The notes under the pieces were generated by a model that was given only the letters and a program-made list of their open reading frames with translations, was not told where the DNA came from and did not search any database. Positions 43,798 through 52,531 of a stretch of 56,119 nt of DNA are shown one piece after another. The translations under genes were made by a program, and so were the position numbers. The DNA is from Planctomycetota bacterium (GTDB lineage: Bacteria > Planctomycetota > B15-G4 > JADJEK01), in the NCBI GenBank assembly GCA_016213895.1, contig JACQZJ010000132.1, forward strand, positions 1 through 56,119. Reading direction: 5' to 3'. Within the stretch, counting starts at the first letter, position 1. Each line of letters begins with the position of its first letter.

Positions 43798-44472
43798 TCA
43801 CTCGCCTTCGATCTCGGCGAGCCGGCCTTTCAGGTACTCGCCAGCCGGGACCAGCGTCCCATCGGCCAGCCGGATCTGGTAGAGTTCTCCGGTCGCAGAG
43901 GATCTCGTCGCGATCTCCTCGACGAACTGCTGGGCGGTGTGGATGCGGTCGCCGGCCGCCTCCCATTTCCAGCGCAGATGCTCGGCGCCGTCTTCCGCGG
44001 AGTACTCCGCGCCGTGGCGGATGAAGACCGCGTCCTGCATGGAGCCAACGAGCGCGATGAGCCGCTCGATCTTCTCCTTCTCCGACGGGCCGGTCTCCGC
44101 CGCAGAGGTGATCACGAGCGTGGCGTGGTCCTCTCCCAGGAGCGTGTTCTCCAGTCCCTCGAGCTTCACCACGTAGGCGCCCCCGCCCACCTCGAATCCC
44201 ATGTTGTCTCCGGGGCAGAGCGAGGTCGGACCCGACAGCACGCTCCCATCCTCGGCGAGCACCGTGACCAGCACCTGGCCGCGCGTGACGTCCTCGACCG
44301 TCACGCGTACGCGCCCGTCCGACCCGGGAACCTCCGTCGTGGACCGTTGCTTCACCGTCATCTCGACCGGCAGAGATCGCAACGCCGGCACCGCCGCTTC
44401 GGCCGCCGGCTGTCCTTCCTCGCGCGCGCAGCCCCACGCCAGGAGGGCCAGCAGCCAGACGGCGACGGTCAC
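43798..44472 (-). CDS. YfeK-like (DUF5329) lipoprotein
   Basis: This 224-residue protein starts with a lipoprotein signal, WLLALLAWGCAREEG, with the lipobox Cys at about residue 15. The last 110 residues match the YfeK/DUF5329 pattern: EKIERLIALVGSMQ, FIRHGAEY, AEHLRWKWEAAGDR and a GTLVPAGEYL end. The GTG at 44472 overlaps the stop of the DUF2007-like gene (GTGA), and a longer frame upstream would bury the lipobox. The middle region (about 40-110) is not recognised. Function unknown. Confidence 0.8.
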   Translation of the reverse strand: MTVAVWLLALLAWGCAREEGQPAAEAAVPALRSLPVEMTVKQRSTTEVPGSDGRVRVTVEDVTRGQVLVTVLAEDGSVLSGPTSLCPGDNMGFEVGGGAYVVKLEGLENTLLGEDHATLVITSAAETGPSEKEKIERLIALVGSMQDAVFIRHGAEYSAEDGAEHLRWKWEAAGDRIHTAQQFVEEIATRSSATGELYQIRLADGTLVPAGEYLKGRLAEIEGE

Positions 44473-44756
44473 CCCTCCACCCGACCCGCGCCGCACTGCC
44501 AGCACTCCGTGAACCGCGCTTCGCTCTCCTCGCCGCATGTCGCACACCTCCACGGGTCGTCCTTCTTGGCGTCCTGCCCTCGGTTCCTCTCGAAATCGCT
44601 GATCAGCTCCCGCGCCCGTTTCACCTTGTCCTTGTCGAGCACGCTCACCACCGGCAGCGACTCTGGAATCGCGGCTCCCTCGATCCCCCAGCAACCAGCC
44701 TGCTCCTCGCCGACCACGATCGCCTCGATCCCGTGCGACCCGAGGAATGCCCTCAC
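44469..44756 (-). CDS. DUF2007-like protein with C-terminal zinc ribbon
   Basis: The 95-residue protein starts RAFLGSHGIEAIVVGEE, resembling the DUF2007 (putative signal-transducing) fold, and ends with a zinc ribbon of two Cys pairs, CATCG...CWQCG. The frame is open upstream and reads SPTDAHLV just before the GTG at 44756, which also fits the family, but no good start codon is visible there. It is translated with the YfeK-like lipoprotein gene (GTGA overlap). Confidence 0.72.
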   Translation of the reverse strand: MRAFLGSHGIEAIVVGEEQAGCWGIEGAAIPESLPVVSVLDKDKVKRARELISDFERNRGQDAKKDDPWRCATCGEESEARFTECWQCGAGRVEG

Positions 44757-45100
44757 CAGGTGGGCATCCGTCGGGCTGCCGCGTTCACGTCCTCGCTGCT
44801 GGCTCGCGCTGCGCCGACCGTGCGGCCCGCGGCCACGCTGTGGGGTTCGTTCGCCGTCCTTTCGATTCTACGAGCGGAGGGCCTCCCTGGGCAACGGCTC
44901 GAGGCTCGGGGCCCACCGCGACGAGCGCAGTCCTACGCTCAGGACAAGAGGCCCAAGCAACGGCAGGTGGACTTCGGCGACCTCGGCAGTACGCTGTCTA
45001 CGGCTGGCCGGATCTCCGGTCGCATGGCAGGGGACGTCATTCGAGCTTCCCCTCCCGCGTCGCTCCGGCGATTGCCGGCCCTTCCGGAGACGAAAGGGAG
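44757..45100. other. 344-bp divergent intergenic region
   Basis: It separates the DUF2007-like gene (minus) from the YfhO-like gene (plus). Open frames in it are shadows. I see no clear RNA, repeat or terminator; promoters for both flanking units should lie here. The DUF2007-like gene may begin within the first 50 bases. Confidence 0.4.
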
Positions 45101-48058
45101 ATGACCGCGACCCGCATGTCATCGCGACGATTGTGCGGACCGCGGGGGATGCTGGTCGCGCTCCTTGCGCTGCTCGCCGTTGGAGCGCTGCTCCTGCACC
45201 GCGCCTTCTTCCACGGAGAGATCCTGTCCAGCGCGAGCGGCTTCGTTCGCAACGGTCCTTTCCCGGAGGACGTCCGCGCCGCCGCACCCCGCGGCGTCCC
45301 GCCTCTGGGCGACAGCGTAGTGGACTTCGTTCCATGGCTTCACTTCGCCGCCGCGCGGCTGGACCTGGACGGCAGGCTGCCCCTGTGGAAGGACACGGCG
45401 ATCTGCGGTGCGCCGTTCCTCGGGAACGGCCAGTCCGCGCTCCTCTTCCCGCCCAACTTCGCCGCCATCCTCCTCGGCGCTCCGCCCGAGGTCCACTCCT
45501 GGATCGCTCTGTTCAAGATCGTGGTGTCGGGTCTCGGGGCCTGGCTCTTGGCGCGACACTTCGCCATCTCGTTCAGCGGCGCCTTGGTCTGCGGGCTGAC
45601 CTACTCGCTCGGCGGGTTCAGCATCCTCTACCTGCTGTTTCCGCTCTCCAACGTCTCGTGCCTGCTGCCGTGGCTGCTCCTTGCCGCGGAGAAGGTCGTG
45701 CTCCTTCCCACTTCACGGCACGTCGCTTTCCTCGCCGCGATCGCCTGGTTGCAGCTCCTCGGAGGACATCCCGAGACCGCGTTCCACAGCCAGGCGCTGG
45801 TCGCAGTGCTAGCGCTGGCGAGGATCTTCGCTCGCAGGGCGACCACGGGGACGGGAGGCGCGTGGCGACGCGGCGCGGCCGTCATGCTCGGACTGCTGCT
45901 CGGCGCCATCGCGGGGGCGGTGCAGGTCATCCCGCTGTTCGAGTACCTCATCAACAGCGATACGCTTGCACAACGGCGCGCCCACGGTTCCTTCCCATCT
46001 CTCGAGACCCCGCTCGCGGCGCTGGTCTTCCTCCTCGCTGCAATCGCGGCCTGGGTCTTCTCACGGCGCCTGGCGAACACGCGCCTTTCGCCGTGGCCGG
46101 CTGCAGCGGGCCTGCTCCTCGCGATCCTCGCGATGGGGATGAGCGGGCACGCAGCGGGCATGTGGGGACAGTTCGTTCCCCTCTTCGCCAGCGACTGGTT
46201 CGGGGGCGCAGCGGCCTACCAGGGCCCAGGCGACTACACGATGACGAACCTGGCGTTCGCCGGCGCGGCCTATCCCCTCGTCGCCGTCGCTCTCCTCTAC
46301 GGGCGCCCACGGACCCTGGCGCGAACAGGCGGCGCGCTCCTCGTGGTCCTCTTGCTGGCAGGCCTGGACGCTCCCCTCCTGGCCGACCTCCTGCATGCGC
46401 TGCCCGGGTTCGGTGTGGCCCTGAACAACCGCTTGCTCCTCTTCGTCCTGCTGGCGACGGCGCTTCTCGCCGGCGTCGGCTTCGACACGCTCGCCACGCG
46501 GCCGCAGGGACCAGCCCAGCGGCTCCGCCTGTGCGCGGCGCTGCTTGCGCCTGGCCTGGCGGCAATGACCCTGCTCGGACTGGACATCGCGCGCGGTCGC
46601 GCGCACCGTCCCCCGGCCGCGGAGTGGATCGCGGCCTCCAGGCGCATGCCGGCGGCACTGACCGAAGAGCATTCCGGCGCCTCCTCGACCGGAGTTCGCG
46701 TCCTGGCCGGCTGGATCGCCCCGCCCGCGGCGCCGGCAGCCGGCGTGCTCCTGCACGGACGGAATGGCGTGCGGCCGCTGAAGCTCGCGCCCGTGCCGCC
46801 ATCCTTCAGGGATCGCCTGGAAGGAGCCGAGGGCATTCCGCATGACCCGTATGCATTCTCCTGCGAGATCCCCGCCGGCGAGGCGCCCGAACCAGACGCG
46901 CCCGTGCGTGTCCTCGTCACGGATGCCGGCGGCAGGACCTTCCTGTCCGACCTTCTGGGACCGAGAGCCAGGATCCCGGCGTGGCTGCTTCGCGCGCCGG
47001 CGCCCGAGACCGGTCGGGCCCGCATGCAGCTCGCGCTCTGCGCCGCCGCCAGCGCCGCATGCGTCCTGTTCCTCGGCACCGGCGGGGGCGTTCTGCTGGC
47101 GGGGAGAATGCTGGCCATGCTCCCGGTGCTGCTCGGCCTGCTCCTGTTCTGCAGGCCCCTGATCCCAACGCTGCCGCGCCCCCTGTTCTATCCGCGCTCG
47201 GAGGTGACGGACCGCCTGGCGTCGCTCGGGCCAGCGGGGCGTCTCTTCTCGGCGCGCGCGCCGGTGATCCCTCCCGAAATCGCCGCCTTCTACGGGCTCA
47301 AGGACGTCTCCGGCTACGACGCGATCTACCCGCGTCGCGTCGCGCGGCTCCTGCGGGCGGCCATTGACGGAACAAGCGAGCGGGAGCGTATCGAGCGGCT
47401 CGCGGCGGCATCTCCCTCTGACTTGCGACTTCTCGGCATGATGGGGGTCCGTTTCGTCATGAGCCGGCAGCCGCTGCGGGACTTCGGTCCATTGATCCTC
47501 GACGGCGGCCCTGGCCAGTGCATCCACGAGAACCCGAGCTTCCTCGCGCGCGCCCGGCTCGTGTCCGACTTCGTGGTGGAGCCGGACGATGACCGCGCGC
47601 TGGCGCACCTCCGCGATCCCGAGTTCGACCTCGAGACTCGCGTGGTCCTCGCGTCGCAGCCCGCGGGCGTCCTCCGCCGCGCGACGCGCACCTCCGTCGT
47701 CTTCGAGATCGACGAGCCCGACCACCTGCGCCTTGGCATCGAGACGGACGGTGACGCCTTGCTGATCCTCGCGGACACGTGGTATCCCGGCTGGCGCGCC
47801 ACCGTGGACGGAGAGGAGCATGAGATCCTGCGGGCCAACCTCGCCTTCCGCGCCGTGGTCGTCCACGCCGGGGCGAAGACCGTCGAGTTCCGCTATGCTC
47901 CCGAATCGGTTCGGCTGGGCCTGTATTTCAGCGGCGCCGGCCTGCTGGCGCTGCTGCTCCTGCTCGTGCGCAGAGGAAGGAACTCGTACACACCCGCCAC
48001 CCCGATCCGACACGTATCTCCTGCCCCCGCGTCCCGCGAAGCGCCTCGTCCCACGTGA
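45101..48058 (+). CDS. YfhO-family multi-spanning membrane protein
   Basis: The 985-residue protein has a dozen or more hydrophobic segments. The N-terminal half has RLPLWKDTAICGAPFLGNGQ and a luminal-loop pattern like GT-C glycosyltransferases. The C-terminal soluble part, with LILADTWYPGWRATVDG and TVEFRYAP before a last membrane helix, is the YfhO signature. YfhO proteins add sugars to teichoic acids in Firmicutes; in other phyla they are presumed lipid-linked sugar transferases acting outside the membrane. The ATG at 45101 is directly preceded by AAAGGGAG, closer than usual; 45116 is an alternative. Confidence 0.85.
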   Translation: MTATRMSSRRLCGPRGMLVALLALLAVGALLLHRAFFHGEILSSASGFVRNGPFPEDVRAAAPRGVPPLGDSVVDFVPWLHFAAARLDLDGRLPLWKDTAICGAPFLGNGQSALLFPPNFAAILLGAPPEVHSWIALFKIVVSGLGAWLLARHFAISFSGALVCGLTYSLGGFSILYLLFPLSNVSCLLPWLLLAAEKVVLLPTSRHVAFLAAIAWLQLLGGHPETAFHSQALVAVLALARIFARRATTGTGGAWRRGAAVMLGLLLGAIAGAVQVIPLFEYLINSDTLAQRRAHGSFPSLETPLAALVFLLAAIAAWVFSRRLANTRLSPWPAAAGLLLAILAMGMSGHAAGMWGQFVPLFASDWFGGAAAYQGPGDYTMTNLAFAGAAYPLVAVALLYGRPRTLARTGGALLVVLLLAGLDAPLLADLLHALPGFGVALNNRLLLFVLLATALLAGVGFDTLATRPQGPAQRLRLCAALLAPGLAAMTLLGLDIARGRAHRPPAAEWIAASRRMPAALTEEHSGASSTGVRVLAGWIAPPAAPAAGVLLHGRNGVRPLKLAPVPPSFRDRLEGAEGIPHDPYAFSCEIPAGEAPEPDAPVRVLVTDAGGRTFLSDLLGPRARIPAWLLRAPAPETGRARMQLALCAAASAACVLFLGTGGGVLLAGRMLAMLPVLLGLLLFCRPLIPTLPRPLFYPRSEVTDRLASLGPAGRLFSARAPVIPPEIAAFYGLKDVSGYDAIYPRRVARLLRAAIDGTSERERIERLAAASPSDLRLLGMMGVRFVMSRQPLRDFGPLILDGGPGQCIHENPSFLARARLVSDFVVEPDDDRALAHLRDPEFDLETRVVLASQPAGVLRRATRTSVVFEIDEPDHLRLGIETDGDALLILADTWYPGWRATVDGEEHEILRANLAFRAVVVHAGAKTVEFRYAPESVRLGLYFSGAGLLALLLLLVRRGRNSYTPATPIRHVSPAPASREAPRPT

Positions 48059-48147
48059 GATCAACCTCGCGTCCTCGCGGCCGCCACGAGCGGACAGGCT
48101 CGCGGCCTGGTAGGATCGATCGCCCCTCGCAGAAAGGAGGCTGGTTG

Positions 48148-49602
48148 ATGACATTTGGATTTCCGGTTCGGTCTCTCGCGCTGCTCTTCCTTCTTTGCGG
48201 TCTCGCGCCTGCAGAGATCCTGGAGGTGCCGCTCGAGTACCGGCAGAACTGCGACGACAAGGACGCAACGCATCCCTGGGGGAGCGCCTACGCGCTGCCC
48301 TCGCCCGACTGTCCCGGCGGCGACTGGAAGCTGCCGGAGTTGACGGGCGCGCGGCCGCTCTACGCGACCCTGACCCTCGGCGAGACCGACTTCCTGGTCG
48401 TCCTCGACCGCGTCGCGGAGAAAGACGGTTTCTACAACCGCATCCGCTTCGACCGGAACGACAACGGCGACCTCACGGACGACCCGGTGCTCCTGGGCGA
48501 TCTAGCCCCCTTCGGAGACATCAAGCAGTACTACGTCTCGTTCGACGACGAGGTCTCGGTCGAGTACCGCCTCGGCGGCACCGTCCTGCCCTACCGGCTG
48601 GGCTTCAGCCTCCAGGGGCAGGACCAAGAGGAAGGCGCCGGAGACGACGCCCCGCGCTTCATCTACTTCGGCGTCGCCGCGGCCTGCCACTATGCGGCCT
48701 CGTTCACGCTGGACGGCGCGTCCTACCAAGTCATGCTCGGAGACGGCGACTGCAACGGCGCCTTCTCCAACACGGCGCGCATCGACGAGAACATGCACCT
48801 GTCCGCGGACCAGCCGATCTACGCCCAGGGCGATAGCCTGTACCTCACGGCCGAGAAGAAGTTCTCGCGCGGAGACGACTTCCTGCTGGGCGATCTCCTG
48901 GTCCTCGGCGAGAGCATCTTCACGGTCAAGGTGGACACGGCCGCGCGCACGCTCACGCTCGCGCCGGCCCAGGGCGACCTCGTGCCCCTCAAGCTCTCCC
49001 AGGCGCCGGAGCGCCTGCTCCTGCTCGAGCGGAGCTTCGCGCACTGCGTCATGATGCACCGGCCGGCCATCGCCAGGATCCCGGCCGGCGACTGGCGGCT
49101 GCTCAGCTACGCGCTGCTCCGCACTGGCAAGGAAGGCGACCTCTGGCGGCTCGAAGCCGCCGGCAGCGGCGCGACGCCCTTCGTGAGCGCGGCGCCCGGC
49201 GCCGAGGCCCTGCTCGAGTTCGGCGAACCCTACCTGCCCCTGGCGCAGGTTTCCGAATGGTCGCTGCAGAACATGCAGGAGAACGGCGCGACCGAGGCGT
49301 CGCTCGCATTCAACGTCCAGGGACGGGTGCAGGAGTTCCTGACCGACCTCCGGCGCCTCGCGGGCGACAAGAGCTCGATCGCTCTCTCGCGGAGCAGCAC
49401 GGACCGCCCGGCGGAGCCGACCTACACCATCGTCACGGCATCGGGAGAGAATGTCGCCGAGGGGACCTTCGAGTACGGGTGAGGCTTCAGCTGCTCGGCC
49501 GCATGGAGCGGCCCGAAGAAGGGCGTGGACTACGTCATCGTCTGCAAGTACGAGGTCGGCCCGTTCGAGACCAAGATCGAGAAGCGCTCGTTCCGCTATT
49601 GA
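48148..49602 (+). CDS. Secreted selenoprotein of an undescribed family, paralog of 37278-38747
   Basis: Read through the UGA at 49480-49482 this is a 484-residue exported protein with Sec at residue 445. The start has AGGAGG 7 bases upstream and a signal peptide (LALLFLLCGLAPA). The mature part has RFDRNDNGDLTDDPVL and DGDCNGAFSNTARI, both like Ca-binding loops, at positions equivalent to the paralog. It ends GTFEYG-U-GFSCSAAWSGP, followed by YVIVCKYEVGPF, then UGA at 49600. Of the first 28 residues after the Sec, 17 are identical to the paralog, including both cysteines and the Trp. A perfect SECIS-type hairpin follows the UGA. Read as a stop, the 39 conserved codons would be unexplained. 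Confidence 0.9.
49497..49513 (+). promoter_or_regulatory. Predicted SECIS of the 48148-49602 selenoprotein
   Basis: GGCCGC (49497-49502) pairs perfectly with GCGGCC (49508-49513) around the loop ATGGA. The stem begins 14 nt after the UGA, the same distance and the same 6+5+6 geometry as in the thioredoxin-fold selenoprotein gene at 18801. Confidence 0.85.
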
Positions 49603-49609
49603 CGCACAG

Positions 49610-49658
49610 ACAGACCGGGCTCCGCCGGGAGCGAATCCCGGAGGAGCCCGTGGTCTGT
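49610..49658. terminator. Long three-part hairpin between convergent genes
   Basis: ACAGAC, CGGGCTCC and CCGGGA (from 49610) pair in turn with TCCCGG, GGAGCCCG and GTCTGT (to 49658), a total of 20 pairs with small bulges and a GCGAA loop. It starts 8 bases after the selenoprotein stop and ends 29 bases before the stop of the convergent metzincin gene, so it probably serves as a terminator for both strands. Confidence 0.8.
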
Positions 49659-49686
49659 CCGCGGTTGGCGCGCGCGCCGCCCGCGA

Positions 49687-51441
49687 TCACTTCACCTTGA
49701 CACGGTTGCCCGCCAGGGCGTTGTCGCCGGTCTCCGTCTCGTACGGCACCGCCAGGATGCGCACGCCCCAGTAGTACTTGCCAGCCGGCAGGGCCGGCAT
49801 CGTGAACTTGGCCTTGTGCTTGCCCGAACCCGTGGCCGTGCCGCTCGCCACCAGGGGATCAGCCGCGCTGATGACGGTGTTCTCGCTCAGGCGGATCTCG
49901 TACGTGAACGAGCCGCCGTAGTGGCTCGCGAGCGCCTTGAAGTTGACCTTGACCTTCTTGCCCGCCTGCGCGTGCTTCGGCCCCTTCACTGAAACCACTT
50001 CCACGTCGGGCTTCTCGTTGACGACGATGCTGCCGCCAGCGACCGTGTTGTTGGCCGTCGCCGTCTCGCCGGACGCGGCGTCGACGACCAGCCCCCAGTG
50101 GTACGTGCCCGCCGGTAAGTCGGATGGAATCATGAGCGAGAGCCCGACCGCTCCCAAGGTGGCCGATGTCAGGTTGGCAACCAGCGGATCGTAGGCTGTG
50201 ATCGAGGTGTTCAGGCTGAGGCGCACCTTGTAGGTGAACGACCCGGAGAACGGCCCACCGACCGACTGGATGGTGCGTGCCACCGGCACCACCTGACCGG
50301 GCACCACCCCGCCGGGTGGAACCAAGCTGCTGACGCCCACGGCCTCGAGGTCGGGGAACCTCTGGATCTGGATCGCGGTGTAGGTCTTGTTGTTGCCCTC
50401 GTTCACTTCGGCAACGGTTCCCTCATAGTCGATGATCGCTCCCAGCCAGTAGATCGTGTCCTCGGCCACGGAGTCCGGAATGGTGAGAAGGATGCCGTCG
50501 CTGGTGTAGACCGTGTTCAGGCCGAGGTTGTTGACCGTCATGGCGCCCAGGAACGTATCGTAGTGCGAGATGTAGTCGTTGCTGGACAGGTAGAAGCCGA
50601 CCTGGGCGTCGTGCGTCGACTTGCCCATGTTCTCGTACGACATCTGCAGCTTGACCTGCTGTCCCTTGGCAACCAGGTAGACGGGCTCGTCGCCGCCGAC
50701 GTCGGACAGGAGTCCGCCCGCCGCGTCAAGGACCCGGGCGCGGTCGTGCGCGCTGTACCCGCCGCTCGCTCCGGTGTGGCGCCAGTGCGCGACGGCCAGG
50801 TCCTCGTGCGCGCCACCCTTGAAGCCGTACACGGCGACCGAGCCGGCGAAGGCGTCCTCGCCCGGATAGGCGGTGGCCAGCGACCCGTTGGCGTGGATGT
50901 GGTCCCAGTCCTGCCCCATGACGCTGTACGTGTCGGTCGTATGCCCCAGTCCCTGGGCGTGGCCGAATTCATGGATGGCGGTGGTGCGGAAGGGCCGATT
51001 GCTCCCGCCGTAGGGCGTCAGATCGGACTTGTCCGTGGAGGTCGTGTAGCTGACCGTGTTCTTGAAGACCACGTCGGTCTCGACGATCTGGCAGAGCAAG
51101 TCGTTGTACCAGGTGTAGCAGACGGCCGGAGGACTGATGCTGCCGCTCCACCACACCTCGCTCTCGCCGTTCCCCTCGCCGATGAACAGCTCGTTCCAGC
51201 TCATGGAGTAGGTGACGTTGGCGGGAGTGGTGTTCCAGGAGCTGACCACCGACTGCAGTGCGGTCGCCCAGTCCGACTCCGCTGGGAAGCCGAGCAGCGA
51301 GGCGCGGAAGGGCACATTGTGCGAGGCCCAGTGGCCTTTCAACCCGCCGGTGCAGGTCAGCCAGGTCCAGGCGGCCGCTTCATGAGCGAGCGCGCCCGCG
51401 AACAGGGTGGCGAGAATGCTGACTGTCATGCGCGTCTTCAT
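49687..51441 (-). CDS. Secreted matrixin-like metzincin protease with CARDB domains
   Basis: The start at 51441 gives a signal peptide (SILATLFAGALAHEAAA) with AGGAG upstream; a frame start 10 codons earlier is less likely. The catalytic domain (about 25-200) has HEFGHAQGLGH (His157, Glu158, His161, His167), the zinc-binding metzincin motif, and YSVMG as the Met-turn. After it come three CARDB-type beta domains (about 260-584; PDLEAVGVSS, KPDVEVVSVKG) that usually bind surfaces or partners. It follows the secreted protein gene at 51468 on the same strand, 26 bases apart. Confidence 0.9.
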   Translation of the reverse strand: MKTRMTVSILATLFAGALAHEAAAWTWLTCTGGLKGHWASHNVPFRASLLGFPAESDWATALQSVVSSWNTTPANVTYSMSWNELFIGEGNGESEVWWSGSISPPAVCYTWYNDLLCQIVETDVVFKNTVSYTTSTDKSDLTPYGGSNRPFRTTAIHEFGHAQGLGHTTDTYSVMGQDWDHIHANGSLATAYPGEDAFAGSVAVYGFKGGAHEDLAVAHWRHTGASGGYSAHDRARVLDAAGGLLSDVGGDEPVYLVAKGQQVKLQMSYENMGKSTHDAQVGFYLSSNDYISHYDTFLGAMTVNNLGLNTVYTSDGILLTIPDSVAEDTIYWLGAIIDYEGTVAEVNEGNNKTYTAIQIQRFPDLEAVGVSSLVPPGGVVPGQVVPVARTIQSVGGPFSGSFTYKVRLSLNTSITAYDPLVANLTSATLGAVGLSLMIPSDLPAGTYHWGLVVDAASGETATANNTVAGGSIVVNEKPDVEVVSVKGPKHAQAGKKVKVNFKALASHYGGSFTYEIRLSENTVISAADPLVASGTATGSGKHKAKFTMPALPAGKYYWGVRILAVPYETETGDNALAGNRVKVK

Positions 51442-51467
51442 GGGTATCTCTCCTTGTCTCTTCTCGT

Positions 51468-52400
51468 TCACTTCCCTGCCGCCTCGTGCTCAGCCCGTTC
51501 CTTCTCGATCAGCTCGGCCTCGCGTGCGTCGAAGGCGCCCGCGAAGGGCTTTGGCGCCTTGACGGCGAGGTCGGCCGGAGGCGGACCTTGCAGGAGCTTC
51601 TTCCTGAAGAACGGCGCGCCCGGGCTCGCGCTCTCCACCGGCGGCCCCTGCGCCAGCAAGCCGCGCGCGGACAGATCGAGGGAGATCTCCCTCACGACCG
51701 CGCCGAAGCCGGCCGCGTCCGGAAGGATGGAGCCCTGCGGCGGCACGAGCCTCGTCCTGGGCTCGCCCGCGCTGTCCTGCTCGCGGACTTCCGGGTAGGG
51801 GAAGACGCTCGGGTCGACGCGGCGCTCGCCGAAGGCGAACCTGCCCTCGGGGGTGATCCACACCTCCTGGCCGAGGTCGTTGTAGACCTGGCCGCGCACC
51901 ACGCGGAAGCGCCCCTGCTGCCAGCCCACGAGCGGGCACACCGAGCTGCCGTTGTCGCGGATGAAGAGGATGTCGCGATCGCCCGGCCGAAAGAGCGGAA
52001 CGTCCGACACCACGAGCACGCGCCCGGCGCCGTCCGGTCCGCCTTCCATGCGCAGCGTGAGCTGGCTGCCGGCGGCCGAAGCGCCCTTGTACGCGCGCTC
52101 GATCGACAGAGTGACGAAGGTGTGCGGCAGGCTGACGTCCGCCTCGTCCGCGACATCCGAGTTGCGGTAGGCGACGTCCGTGACAACCGCTTCGACGATG
52201 AGCTCCGCCTGCTGGACGAGGTCCTGGGCGGAGAGGCGCTCCGGGTTGGCGGCGTGGAGCGGCGCCGTCGCCGCGGCGACGAGGCCCGCGGCAAGAAGCA
52301 AGGCCGCCGGCAGCCGCAAGACGCCGGCGGCGGATCTCCCGAGGCAGCGCAGAGGAGCGCTCGAACGGGACGGGGAGGCGGGATTCGCGAGGCTTCGCAT
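51468..52400 (-). CDS. Secreted protein of unknown function, paired with the metzincin
   Basis: The 310-residue protein has an N-terminal signal (LPAALLLAAGLVAAATAPLHA). The mature part reads LVQQAELIVEAVVTDV and THFVTLSIERAYKG-like, a pattern I associate with small secreted beta domains found beside matrixin-like proteases. VLFRPGDRDILFIRDNG-like sequence follows (LFRPGDRDILFIR). The ATG at 52400 has AAGGAG 8 bases upstream. It is co-oriented with the metzincin gene downstream and the sigma-factor gene upstream. The role is unknown. Confidence 0.75.
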   Translation of the reverse strand: MRSLANPASPSRSSAPLRCLGRSAAGVLRLPAALLLAAGLVAAATAPLHAANPERLSAQDLVQQAELIVEAVVTDVAYRNSDVADEADVSLPHTFVTLSIERAYKGASAAGSQLTLRMEGGPDGAGRVLVVSDVPLFRPGDRDILFIRDNGSSVCPLVGWQQGRFRVVRGQVYNDLGQEVWITPEGRFAFGERRVDPSVFPYPEVREQDSAGEPRTRLVPPQGSILPDAAGFGAVVREISLDLSARGLLAQGPPVESASPGAPFFRKKLLQGPPPADLAVKAPKPFAGAFDAREAELIEKERAEHEAAGK

Positions 52401-52531
52401 GGAAGGACTCCTTCTGTCGAGGAAACGGTGTGTCGAGGTACGAGCCCTCAATCCGCGCCGCGGCGCCGGCGTCTCGCGGAAAACGGGGGAAACCGGCAGG
52501 CGCGTCCCGGAAACCGCGGTGCGACCCCGCG

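Noticed and set aside
49480-49602. UGA recoded as Gly or Trp by an alternative genetic code
   Set aside because: UGA is used as the stop in most genes of the window, and tRNA-Sec, selA and selB are present.
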